Shown: positions 28,842 to 36,666 of the stretch, in pieces
How the letters are laid out: each line of letters starts with the position of its first letter
Position numbering within the stretch: the first letter of the stretch is position 1
Source: Pseudomonas syringae
Lineage (GTDB): Bacteria; Pseudomonadota; Gammaproteobacteria; Pseudomonadales; Pseudomonadaceae
Direction: 5' to 3'
NCBI RefSeq assembly: GCF_021605415.1
Contig: NZ_WKEQ01000004.1
Location: forward strand, 62,001-126,000
Length of the DNA stretch: 64,000 bases
Made by a program: the position numbers and the translations under genes
The notes under the pieces: generated by a model
Told to the model about the DNA's origin: nothing
Databases searched by the model: none
The model's input: the letters and a program-made list of their open reading frames with translations, nothing else

Positions 28842-30137
28842 GTGAGCACATCCGTTCGTAAATCCGTCCGCAATTCCTGCCTGACCGCTTTTCACCCTCG
28901 TTCCACCCTGAGCCTGATCGGCTGCACCGGCCTGGCCCTCGCCATGCCGATGTCCGCCCATGCCGAAGGTTTTCTCGAAGACAGCAAAGCAACGCTGAAC
29001 CTGCGCAACGCCTACTTCAACCGTAACTTCACCAACCCGGCCAACGCTCAGGGCAGGGCTGAAGAGTGGACGCAGAGCTTCATTCTCGACGCCAAATCCG
29101 GCTTCACCCAAGGCACTGTCGGCTTCGGTCTCGATGTACTGGGTCTTTACTCGCAGAAACTTGATGGCGGCAAAGGCACCGGTGGCACGCAGTTGCTGCC
29201 GATTCACGACGATGGCCGTCCGGCAGACAATTTCGGTCGCCTCGGTGTGGCGCTGAAAGCCAAGGTGTCGAAAACCGAACTGAAAGTCGGCGAATGGATG
29301 CCGGTGCTGCCAATCCTGCGTTCGGATGACGGTCGCTCCCTGCCGCAAACCTTCCGTGGTGGCCAGATCACCTCCACCGAAATCAACGGACTGGCGCTGT
29401 ACGGCGGCCAGTTCCGTGGCAACAGCCCGCGTAACGACGCGAGCATGGAAGACATGTCGATGAACGGCCGAGGTGCATTCACCTCCGATCGCTTCAACTT
29501 CGGCGGCGGCGAATACACCTTCAACGACAAGCGCACCGTGGTCGGCGTCTGGTACGCGGAATTGACCGACATCTACCAACAGCAATATTTCAACGTCAAC
29601 CACAGCCAGCCAATCGGCGACTGGACGCTGGGCGCCAACCTCGGCTTCTTCAACGGCAAGGAAGACGGCAGCGCCCAGGCCGGCGAACTCGATAACAAAA
29701 CCGCGTTCGCCTTGCTGTCGGCCAAATACGGCGGCAACACCTTTTATGTCGGCCTGCAAAAACTCACCGGCGACGATGCCTGGATGCGCGTCAATGGCAC
29801 CAGCGGCGGCACCCTGGCGAACGATAGCTACAACGCCAGCTATGACAACGCCAAGGAACGCTCCTGGCAGATCCGTCACGACTACAACTTCGTCGCCCTC
29901 GGCATTCCCGGCCTGACCCTGATGAACCGCTACATCAGCGGCGATAACGTGCACACCGGCACCATCACCGACGGCAAGGAATGGGGCCGCGAATCGGAAC
30001 TGGCCTACACCGTGCAAAGCGGCGCGCTGAAGAACCTCAACGTCAAATGGCGCAACGCGACCATCCGTCGCGACTTCAGCACCAACGAATTCGACGAGAA
30101 CCGGATCTTCATCAGCTACCCGATTTCGTTGTTGTAA
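28842..30137 (+). CDS. OprD-family outer-membrane porin
   Basis: 431 aa from a GTG with AAGGGAG eight bases upstream. The signal peptide runs to about residue 41 (cut after SAHA), then the OprD-style barrel start EGFLEDSKATLNLRNAYFNR. The barrel contains the usual DDGR and WxAEL-type strands and ends with a C-terminal aromatic-type strand (FISYPISLL). OprD channels take up carboxylates or basic amino acids; here the neighbouring uronate dehydrogenase and TRAP genes point to hexuronates. It has its own leader with regulatory motifs. Confidence 0.93.
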   Translation: MSTSVRKSVRNSCLTAFHPRSTLSLIGCTGLALAMPMSAHAEGFLEDSKATLNLRNAYFNRNFTNPANAQGRAEEWTQSFILDAKSGFTQGTVGFGLDVLGLYSQKLDGGKGTGGTQLLPIHDDGRPADNFGRLGVALKAKVSKTELKVGEWMPVLPILRSDDGRSLPQTFRGGQITSTEINGLALYGGQFRGNSPRNDASMEDMSMNGRGAFTSDRFNFGGGEYTFNDKRTVVGVWYAELTDIYQQQYFNVNHSQPIGDWTLGANLGFFNGKEDGSAQAGELDNKTAFALLSAKYGGNTFYVGLQKLTGDDAWMRVNGTSGGTLANDSYNASYDNAKERSWQIRHDYNFVALGIPGLTLMNRYISGDNVHTGTITDGKEWGRESELAYTVQSGALKNLNVKWRNATIRRDFSTNEFDENRIFISYPISLL

Positions 30138-30149
30138 GCAGCGTTTGCT

Positions 30150-30242
30150 CCTGTAGGAGCGAGCCTGCTCGCGAACGCAATTCTTCATCCGCTAACGATG
30201 TTGATGGCTGCACCGCATTCGCAAGCAGGCTCGCTCCCACTT
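30150..30242. repeat. REPIN-like inverted pair, family C
   Basis: GAGCGAGCCTGCTCGCGAAC and inverted TTCGCAAGCAGGCTCGCTCC flank about 40 bases, between oprD and udh. Confidence 0.85.
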
Positions 30243-30328
30243 GGAGATAGGGTCACGGATCCCCTTCCGTCATTTGCAACCAAAGTCGCGTTGACAAGAC
30301 CGGGAAACCCTACTGATACTTCGACTCA

Positions 30329-30348
30329 GTCATACGACAACCTACAAC
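30329..30348 (+). promoter_or_regulatory. Uronate-regulon motif, copy 2 (udh)
   Basis: GTCATACGACAACCTACAAC, 34 bases before the udh start. It matches the inverted copy before oprD at 16 of 20 positions. The AATAACAA Hfq/Crc motif follows at 30355-30362. Confidence 0.55.
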
Positions 30349-30354
30349 AAATTC

Positions 30355-30362
30355 AATAACAA
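30355..30362 (+). promoter_or_regulatory. Hfq/Crc-type AAYAAYAA motif before udh
   Basis: AATAACAA in the udh leader, 19 bases before the ATG. Comparable motifs precede oprD and dctP. Confidence 0.5.
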
Positions 30363-30381
30363 CATTGTCCCAGGGATTGCC

Positions 30382-31206
30382 ATGACGTCTACCTCCACTG
30401 CTCCAACCCCCTTCAACCGCCTGCTGTTGACCGGCGCTGCCGGTGGCCTGGGCAAAGTTCTGCGCGAACGTCTGCGCCCCTACGCCAATGTCCTGCGTTT
30501 ATCCGACATCGCCGCCCTCGCCCCGGCCGTTGGTGATCACGAAGAAGTCGTGGTCTGCGACCTGGCCGACAAACAGGCTGTGCACCAACTCGTCGAAGGC
30601 GTGGACGCGATCCTGCACTTCGGCGGTGTGTCGGTGGAGCGGCCATTCGAAGAAATCCTCGGCGCCAATATCAGTGGCGTCTTCCACATCTACGAAGCCG
30701 CGCGCCGCCATGGCGTGAAGCGGGTGATTTTCGCCAGCTCCAACCACGTCATCGGCTTCTATAAGCAAGACGAAACCCTCGACGCCACTTCCCTGCGCCG
30801 CCCCGATGGTTACTACGGTCTGTCAAAGTCCTACGGCGAAGACATGGCCAGTTTCTACTTTGATCGCTACGGCATCGAGACCGTCAGCATCCGCATTGGC
30901 TCCTCATTCCCGGAACCACAGAATCGCCGAATGATGAGCACCTGGCTCAGCTTCGACGACCTGACCCAACTGATCGAGCGCTCGCTGTACACCCCGAACG
31001 TCGGTCACACCGTGGTCTACGGCATGTCCGATAACAAGGAAGTCTGGTGGGACAACCGCTTTGCCAGCCACTTGGGCTACGAAGCCCGCGACAGTTCCGA
31101 AGTGTTCCGTGACAAGGTCGAGGCGCAGCCGATGCCGGCCGAAGACGACCCGGCGCGTATTTATCAGGGCGGTGCGTTCGTGGTGGCCGGTCCGTTCGGC
31201 GATTGA
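30382..31206 (+). CDS. udh: Uronate dehydrogenase
   Basis: 274 aa. NAD-binding loop TGAAGGLGK (residues 17-25) and catalytic Tyr/Lys in YYGLSKSYGE, an atypical SDR of the epimerase branch. Udh oxidises glucuronate or galacturonate to the aldarolactone with NAD+, the first step of the oxidative uronate route. The lactonase gene follows 45 bases downstream and a TRAP transporter comes next, so the order matches the pathway. The sequence style (SFPEPQNRRMMSTWLS) is like characterised Pseudomonas Udh proteins. The start has GGGAT ribosome-site bases. Confidence 0.94.
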   Translation: MTSTSTAPTPFNRLLLTGAAGGLGKVLRERLRPYANVLRLSDIAALAPAVGDHEEVVVCDLADKQAVHQLVEGVDAILHFGGVSVERPFEEILGANISGVFHIYEAARRHGVKRVIFASSNHVIGFYKQDETLDATSLRRPDGYYGLSKSYGEDMASFYFDRYGIETVSIRIGSSFPEPQNRRMMSTWLSFDDLTQLIERSLYTPNVGHTVVYGMSDNKEVWWDNRFASHLGYEARDSSEVFRDKVEAQPMPAEDDPARIYQGGAFVVAGPFGD

Positions 31207-31251
31207 CCGCGCGGGCTGTCCACTGATCCCCATCACCACCCTTCAAAGGGA

Positions 31252-32151
31252 ATGAGTATGCAAGCCGAATTGATCGTCGATGCCCGCAATGCCGTGGGCG
31301 AAAGCCCGGTCTGGGTGCCGAAGGAAAACGCTTTGTACTGGGTCGATATTCCCAGGGGCGGACTGCAGCGCTGGAGCGCCGACACAGGCCATGTCGATAA
31401 CTGGATAACACCGCAAATGCTCGCCTGCATCGCGCGTGACAGCCGTGGCGGCTGGGTGGCGGGCATGGAAAGCGGTTTTTTTCACCTGACGCCCCACAGC
31501 GACGGCATCCTCGACTGCGAACCGCTTGCTCAGGTCGAACACGCTCGCCAGGACATGCGCCTCAATGACGGTCGTTGCGACCGCCAAGGCCGGTTCTGGG
31601 CCGGCAGCATGGTGCTCAATATGGGCTTGAACGCGCCCCAGGGCCGACTCTATCGCTACGACGCCGGCCAGTCGGGATCGGTTGCTGCACAACTTGACGG
31701 TTTCATCGTGCCTAACGGTCTGGGTTTCAGCCCCGACGGCAAGACCATGTACCTGTCGGACTCGCACCCCAGCGTGCAATTGATCTGGGCGTTCGATTAC
31801 GACACCGCCAGCGGCACGCCGTCCAACCGCCGGGTGTTCGTCGACATGAATCACTTCCCCGGCCGCCCGGACGGCGCGGCAGTGGACGCCGACGGTTGCT
31901 ACTGGATCTGCGGCAACGACGAAGGCCTCGTGCACCGTTTCACCCCTGACGGCCGACTCGATTGTTCGCTGGCGGTGCCGGTAAAAAAACCGACCATGTG
32001 CGCCTTTGGCGGCAGCGGTATGGACACCCTGTTCGTGGCCTCGATCCGTCCCGGTGACGATCAGGATCCGCAATCACTGGCCGGCGGCCTGTTTGCCCTG
32101 AACCCCGGCGTTAAAGGCCTCCCCGAACCTGCTTTCAACGATTCGCTGTAA
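31252..32151 (+). CDS. SMP-30/gluconolactonase family lactonase (aldarolactone type)
   Basis: 299 aa six-bladed propeller. Metal ligands of the SMP-30 family are visible: Glu in GESPVWV (residue about 17), Asn in RLNDGRCDRQGRFWAG, and the NGLGFSPDGKTMYLSDS and RPDGAAVDADGCYW blades. Following udh, it probably opens the galactaro- or glucaro-lactone made by Udh. Gluconolactone is an alternative substrate. AAGGGA is just before the ATG. Confidence 0.88.
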   Translation: MSMQAELIVDARNAVGESPVWVPKENALYWVDIPRGGLQRWSADTGHVDNWITPQMLACIARDSRGGWVAGMESGFFHLTPHSDGILDCEPLAQVEHARQDMRLNDGRCDRQGRFWAGSMVLNMGLNAPQGRLYRYDAGQSGSVAAQLDGFIVPNGLGFSPDGKTMYLSDSHPSVQLIWAFDYDTASGTPSNRRVFVDMNHFPGRPDGAAVDADGCYWICGNDEGLVHRFTPDGRLDCSLAVPVKKPTMCAFGGSGMDTLFVASIRPGDDQDPQSLAGGLFALNPGVKGLPEPAFNDSL

Positions 32152-32185
32152 CCCTTCTGCTGCACCGCTGTGCCTTGAACACAAA

Positions 32186-32193
32186 AATAACAA
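32186..32193 (+). promoter_or_regulatory. Hfq/Crc-type AAYAAYAA motif before dctP
   Basis: AATAACAA, 16 bases before the ATG of the TRAP binding protein and just ahead of its TGGAGAG ribosome site. Confidence 0.5.
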
Positions 32194-32209
32194 GACTGGA
32201 GAGACACCC

Positions 32210-33181
32210 ATGAACTTCAAACGCACCTTGCTCGCCGCTGCACTTCCGCTGATGTTTACCTTCGCTGGCGCCGCCCATGCGCTGGAAATCAAATTCGCTG
32301 ACATCCACCCCGCCGGTTACCCGACCGTGGTGGCCGAAGAAAGCATGGGCAAGACCCTGACCAAGGAAACCAACGGCGAGCTGACCTTCAAATACTTCCC
32401 GGGCGGCGTGCTCGGCTCTGAAAAAGAAGTCATTGAGCAAGCGCAGGTCGGCGCGATCCAGATGACCCGCGTGAGCCTCGGCATTGTCGGCCCCGTCGTA
32501 CCTGACGTAAACGTTTTCAACATGCCGTTCATCTTCCGCGATCAGGCGCACATGCGTGCGGTGATCGATGGCGAGGTCGGCGATGCGATTCTGGACAAAA
32601 TCACCAACTCGGAATTCGGTCTGGTGGCCCTGGGCTGGATGGACGGTGGTACGCGCAACCTCTACACCAAAAAACCAGTGCGCAAACTTGAAGACCTCAA
32701 GGGCATGAAAATCCGCGTGCAGGGCAACCCGATGTTCATCGATACCATCAACGCCATGGGCGGCAACGGCATCGCAATGGACACCGGCGAAATCTTCAGC
32801 GCTCTGCAGACCGGCGTGATCGACGGCGCGGAAAACAACCCGCCGACCATGCTCGAACACAACCATTATCAGAACGCCAAGTACTACAGCCTCACCGGCC
32901 ACCTGATCCTCCCAGAGCCGATCGTGATGTCGAAAATCACTTGGGAAAAACTGACGCCTGATCAGCAAACCCTGGTGAAGAAAGCCGCCAAGGCTGCGCA
33001 GGCAGAAGAGCGCGTACTGTGGGACAAGAAATCTGCCAGCAGTGAGGAAAAACTCAAGGCTGCAGGCGTCGAGTTCATCACCGTCGACAAGAAACCTTTC
33101 TACGAGGCCACTGCCTCGATCCGTGCGAAATACGGTGCACCTTACGCCGACCTGATCAAGCGCATCGAAGCCGTTCAGTAA
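32210..33181 (+). CDS. TRAP transporter solute-binding protein (DctP family)
   Basis: 323 aa with a Sec signal (residues 1-24, cleaved after AHA). The DctP fold is shown by FKYFPGGVLGSEKEVIEQ, the conserved Arg in a GMKIRVQGNP motif that binds the substrate carboxylate, and MDTGEIFSALQTGVIDGAEN. It is the periplasmic receptor of the TRAP system; the neighbours (Udh, lactonase, OprD) predict hexuronate. The two permease genes follow. Confidence 0.94.
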   Translation: MNFKRTLLAAALPLMFTFAGAAHALEIKFADIHPAGYPTVVAEESMGKTLTKETNGELTFKYFPGGVLGSEKEVIEQAQVGAIQMTRVSLGIVGPVVPDVNVFNMPFIFRDQAHMRAVIDGEVGDAILDKITNSEFGLVALGWMDGGTRNLYTKKPVRKLEDLKGMKIRVQGNPMFIDTINAMGGNGIAMDTGEIFSALQTGVIDGAENNPPTMLEHNHYQNAKYYSLTGHLILPEPIVMSKITWEKLTPDQQTLVKKAAKAAQAEERVLWDKKSASSEEKLKAAGVEFITVDKKPFYEATASIRAKYGAPYADLIKRIEAVQ

Positions 33182-33250
33182 TCCTCCCAGCTCTTTTTTG
33201 AAAAGGCCCGGCACCGTGCGCATCGCGGTGTCGGGTTACGGTGAAACACG

Positions 33251-33778
33251 ATGAAGAATTCGCTGCTGCGCCTCAACGACACGTTGTACATGACCTGCAT
33301 CTGGGTCGCTGGTCTGTCGGTGTTGGCCATTGCCCTGATCATTCCCTGGGGCGTGTTTGCCCGTTACGTACTCGGCACCGGTTCGAGCTGGCCGGAGCCC
33401 ACGGCGATTCTGTTGATGATGGTGTTTACCTTCATCGGCGCCGCCGCCAGTTACCGCGCTGGTGCACACATGGCCGTGGCGATGGCGACCGACCGCATGC
33501 CACCGAAGATGCGTAAAACCATGGCCATCGTTTCGCAGCTGTTGATGGCAACCATCTGCCTGTTCATGACCATTTGGGGCACAAAACTGTGCATCTCCAC
33601 GTGGAACCAGTTCATGAGCGCCCTGCCGACCCTGCGAGTAGGCATTACCTACATGCCGATCCCGATTGGCGGCGCGCTGACGTTGATTTTCGTGTTGGAA
33701 AAACTCTTGCTCGGTGACCAGAGCAACCGTCGGGTCGTGCGTTTCGACCTGGTTGAAGAAAGTGAAGGGGCTGCCTGA
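33251..33778 (+). CDS. TRAP transporter small permease (DctQ family)
   Basis: 175 aa with four membrane segments (TCIWVAGLSVLAIALIIPWG; ILLMMVFTFIGAAASYRAGA; a third around 95-115; a fourth around 135-155). It is the small integral subunit of the Na+-driven TRAP complex. The stop codon overlaps the start of the large permease (TGATG). The ribosome site is weak, so translation may depend on the upstream gene 69 bases away. Confidence 0.92.
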   Translation: MKNSLLRLNDTLYMTCIWVAGLSVLAIALIIPWGVFARYVLGTGSSWPEPTAILLMMVFTFIGAAASYRAGAHMAVAMATDRMPPKMRKTMAIVSQLLMATICLFMTIWGTKLCISTWNQFMSALPTLRVGITYMPIPIGGALTLIFVLEKLLLGDQSNRRVVRFDLVEESEGAA

Positions 33779-35058
33779 TGGACGCGTTGGTATTGCTGGG
33801 CAGTTTTATCGTTTTGATCCTGATCGGTATGCCGGTGGCCTTCGCCCTTGGCATGTCAGCCCTGATCGGTGCGTGGTGGATCGACATCCCGTTCCAGGCC
33901 CTGATGATTCAGGTCGCCGGGGGCGTGAACAAATTCTCGTTGCTGGCGATTCCGTTCTTTGTCCTCGCCGGCGCAATCATGGCTGAGGGCGGCATGTCGC
34001 GGCGTCTGGTGGCCTTTGCCGGGGTTCTGGTCGGCTTTGTGCGCGGCGGCCTGTCGCTGGTCAACATCATGGCCTCGACCTTCTTCGGCGCGATTTCCGG
34101 CTCGTCCGTTGCTGACACCGCATCGGTCGGTTCGGTGCTGATTCCGGAGATGGAGCGCAAAGGTTACCCGCGTGAGTTCTCCACCGCCGTTACCGTGAGC
34201 GGTTCGGTGCAAGCGCTGCTGACCCCGCCAAGCCACAACTCGGTGCTCTACTCGCTGGCGGCCGGCGGCACCGTGTCGATCGGCTCGCTGTTCATGGCCG
34301 GCATTGTGCCGGGCCTGATGATGAGCGCGTGCCTGATGGCGCTGTGCCTGATTTTTGCGAAAAAGCGCAACTACCCGAAAGGTGAAGTCATCCCGCTGCG
34401 CCAGGCCCTGAAAATCTGCGGCGAGGCGATGTGGGGCATGATGGCGATGGTGATCATCCTCGGCGGCATTCTTTCCGGGATTTTCACGGCCACCGAGTCG
34501 GCGGCCATCGCCGTGCTCTGGGCATTCTTCGTCACCATGTTCATCTACCGCGACTACAAATGGAGCGAACTGCCGAAGCTGATGCACCGCACGGTACGCA
34601 CCATTTCCATCGTGATGATCCTCATCGGCTTCGCCGCCAGTTTCGGCTACATCATGACCCTGATGCAGATCCCGGCGAAAATCACCACGATGTTCCTGAC
34701 CCTGTCGGACAACCGTTACGTGATCCTGATGTGCATCAACGTCATGCTGCTGATGCTTGGCACGGTGATGGACATGGCGCCGCTGATTTTGATCCTGACC
34801 CCGATCCTGATGCCGGTGATTCTGGACATCGGCGTCGACCCGGTGCAGTTCGGCATGATCATGCTGGTCAACCTGGGCATCGGGTTGATAACGCCGCCCG
34901 TGGGCGCCGTGCTATTCGTTGGCTCGGCGGTGGGCAAGGTGAGTATTGAAAGCACTGTGAAAGCGCTGGTGCCGTTCTACGCCGTGTTGTTTTTGGTGCT
35001 GTTGCTGGTGACTTACGTTCCTGCCATCTCGCTGTGGTTGCCGCACCTGGTGTTGTAA
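33778..35058 (+). CDS. TRAP transporter large permease (DctM family)
   Basis: 426 aa with about 12 hydrophobic segments, including the DctM signatures GMPVAFALGMSALIG, FFGAISGSSVADTASVG and NLGIGLITPPVGAVLF. It is the ion-coupled substrate channel, forming a complex with the DctQ subunit encoded just upstream (one-base overlap). It is the last gene of the uronate block. No aldarate dehydratase follows, so the downstream catabolic genes must lie elsewhere. Confidence 0.94.
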   Translation: MDALVLLGSFIVLILIGMPVAFALGMSALIGAWWIDIPFQALMIQVAGGVNKFSLLAIPFFVLAGAIMAEGGMSRRLVAFAGVLVGFVRGGLSLVNIMASTFFGAISGSSVADTASVGSVLIPEMERKGYPREFSTAVTVSGSVQALLTPPSHNSVLYSLAAGGTVSIGSLFMAGIVPGLMMSACLMALCLIFAKKRNYPKGEVIPLRQALKICGEAMWGMMAMVIILGGILSGIFTATESAAIAVLWAFFVTMFIYRDYKWSELPKLMHRTVRTISIVMILIGFAASFGYIMTLMQIPAKITTMFLTLSDNRYVILMCINVMLLMLGTVMDMAPLILILTPILMPVILDIGVDPVQFGMIMLVNLGIGLITPPVGAVLFVGSAVGKVSIESTVKALVPFYAVLFLVLLLVTYVPAISLWLPHLVL

Positions 35059-35066
35059 TTCACCCC

Positions 35067-35153
35067 GTGCAGGAGCTACCGCAGGCTGCGATCTTTTGAT
35101 CTTGTTTTCTGAGAATCAAAAGATCGCAGCCTCGTTTCACTCGTCAGCTCCTA
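35067..35153. repeat. REPIN-like inverted pair, family B
   Basis: GTGCAGGAGCTACCGCAGGC-type unit and an inverted AAAAGATCGCAGCC...AGCTCCTAC unit. It lies after the TRAP operon and may end its transcription. Confidence 0.8.
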
Positions 35154-35265
35154 CAAGCATCGTGCTTATCTGAAGGATCTGGACATGATCGAATTGACTG
35201 CGTTTACTTGAACAGGGCCAGTCCCACGATCTGACCTTCAGCCTGCAATATCGACCGTGTAAATC

Positions 35266-36066
35266 TCACGCGCGCAGCAGCATATAAGCCGCCACCACCA
35301 GACACACGCTCGCAAACCCGACCTGCAACGCCCGCGCCGGCACCTGCGCACAGAGCTTGCGGCCGAGCACCATGCCGACGATGCTGGCGACGATAAACGC
35401 AGCGCCAACGTTGTCGATACGCACCCCGGCGTGAAACGCGCCGATCACGCCAATTGCTGAAATCAGGCTGATGACCATCAAAGACGTGGCGACGATGCCG
35501 CGCATTTGCACATCCGTCAGTTGCTTGAACGCCGGCACGATCAGAAAGCCGCCACCGACCCCGAGCAATCCCGACACCACGCCGGTGATCGCGCCGAGCG
35601 CAGCCAGCGTCGCCGTGCATTTACCGGTCCAGGCCAGACGTCCGGTCTGCTGGTTGAGCATGCAGTTTTTCTGGCCCCAACTGGCGTGACCGTGGTCGCT
35701 CGGGCCTGTTGCCTGACGATCGCGCCGCAACATGCGCCACGCGACCATGACCATCAGCAGGCTGAACAGAATCATCAGGATTTTTTCCGGCAGTTGATGC
35801 GCGACGTAGATCCCCAGTGGCGAAAACACAGCGCCCAGCAGCGCAATAAGAAGCGCCGCGCGGTAACGCACCAGGCCATGGCGCAAACCATCGATGGCAC
35901 CCACCGCCGCTGCGCTGCCAACCGCAAACAATGCCACTGGCGCCGCTTGTGTCATCGTCCAGCCGAGCCCGAGCACCAGCGCCGGCACTGCAAGAATCCC
36001 GCCTCCGGCCCCGGTCAACCCGAGGATCAACCCCATTACCACGCCAAACAGACTTGCCAGCAACAT
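35266..36066 (-). CDS. Sulfite exporter TauE/SafE family permease
   Basis: 266 aa with eight hydrophobic segments and the TauE/SafE loops GLTGAGGGILAVPALVLGLG and VSGLLGVGGGFLIVP. Such carriers export sulfite, thiosulfate or sulfoacetate. With the BigR-type regulator and the persulfide-dioxygenase-like protein next door, sulfite export after sulfide oxidation is likely. GAGG seven bases before the ATG overlaps the stop codon of a 24-codon ORF, which suggests coupling. Confidence 0.88.
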   Translation of the reverse strand: MLLASLFGVVMGLILGLTGAGGGILAVPALVLGLGWTMTQAAPVALFAVGSAAAVGAIDGLRHGLVRYRAALLIALLGAVFSPLGIYVAHQLPEKILMILFSLLMVMVAWRMLRRDRQATGPSDHGHASWGQKNCMLNQQTGRLAWTGKCTATLAALGAITGVVSGLLGVGGGFLIVPAFKQLTDVQMRGIVATSLMVISLISAIGVIGAFHAGVRIDNVGAAFIVASIVGMVLGRKLCAQVPARALQVGFASVCLVVAAYMLLRA

Positions 36067-36075
36067 GGGATGGCC

Positions 36076-36150
36076 TCAGTTGATTGGCGACAAGCGCGGG
36101 GTGTTGCCGGTGTCCGCACTGATGGTTGAGCCCCAGTGTTGAACGTTCAT
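36076..36150 (-). CDS. Putative 24-aa leader ORF before the TauE/SafE gene
   Basis: ATG 36150 with an AAAAGGA ribosome site; the peptide is MNVQHWGSTISADTGNTPRL followed by SPIN. The TGA stop lies nine bases before the TauE ATG, inside the ribosome site of that gene. A translated leader coupling entry to the permease gene is plausible, as is a decayed gene. No similarity is recognised. Confidence 0.35.
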   Translation of the reverse strand: MNVQHWGSTISADTGNTPRLSPIN

Positions 36151-36220
36151 TGCATGTTCCTTTTAGCTGCACGCAAGCATCGATGCCAGCTCCCGCAGTT
36201 TTTAATGTGTTGGCTGGTAT

Positions 36221-36562
36221 TTATTTCTGAGCCCAACTGTTGAGCACGGCCCCGCAGTACAGTCCCGACAACGTTTTCATCACTTGAATCACTTCGTGAC
36301 TGGCGAGGCCGTAAAAAATGTACTTGCCTTCACGTCGTGTCGCGACGAGGCCTTCATCGCGCAGGATGCCCAATTGTTGGGACAGGGTCGGCTGGCGCAC
36401 GCCGGTCATTTTTTCCAGTTCGCCAACGTTGCGTTCGCCTTGGGTCAATTGACACAGGATCAACAACCGATCCTCATTGGCCAGTGCCTTTAACAGCGCG
36501 CAGGCCTTTGAGGCCGAGGCCCGCAATTGGGCGACTTCAGATTCGGACAGACTGGATTGCAT
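36221..36562 (-). CDS. ArsR-family regulator, BigR/SqrR type
   Basis: 113 aa from ATG 36562; longer readings to 36643 would put the operator inside the gene. The winged helix (VGELEKMTGVRQPTLSQQLG) is typical. Two cysteines are placed as in BigR/SqrR persulfide sensors (one in ASKACALLKA and one in LSGLYCGAVL), which form a disulfide or tetrasulfide when sulfane sulfur accumulates. It is divergent from the persulfide-dioxygenase-like gene across a palindromic operator and sits beside the sulfite exporter gene. The start is somewhat uncertain (AAGG eleven bases upstream). Confidence 0.85.
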   Translation of the reverse strand: MQSSLSESEVAQLRASASKACALLKALANEDRLLILCQLTQGERNVGELEKMTGVRQPTLSQQLGILRDEGLVATRREGKYIFYGLASHEVIQVMKTLSGLYCGAVLNSWAQK

Positions 36563-36599
36563 TTGCAGGATGCCTTCAACGTCACTTAAGCTGCGGACA

Positions 36600-36615
36600 T
36601 TATGTGTAAACATAA
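36600..36615. promoter_or_regulatory. Palindromic operator between the BigR-type and MBL genes
   Basis: TTATGTGTAAACATAA is a perfect inverted repeat (6-bp arms, 4-bp spacer) in the 104-bp divergent promoter. ArsR regulators of the BigR group bind AT-rich inverted repeats in this position, so autoregulation and control of the dioxygenase gene are likely. Confidence 0.65.
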
Positions 36616-36666
36616 AGTGTTGCAAGCCAGTCTGACTTTTCACCCTTATTGCACAGGTTCGTGTCC

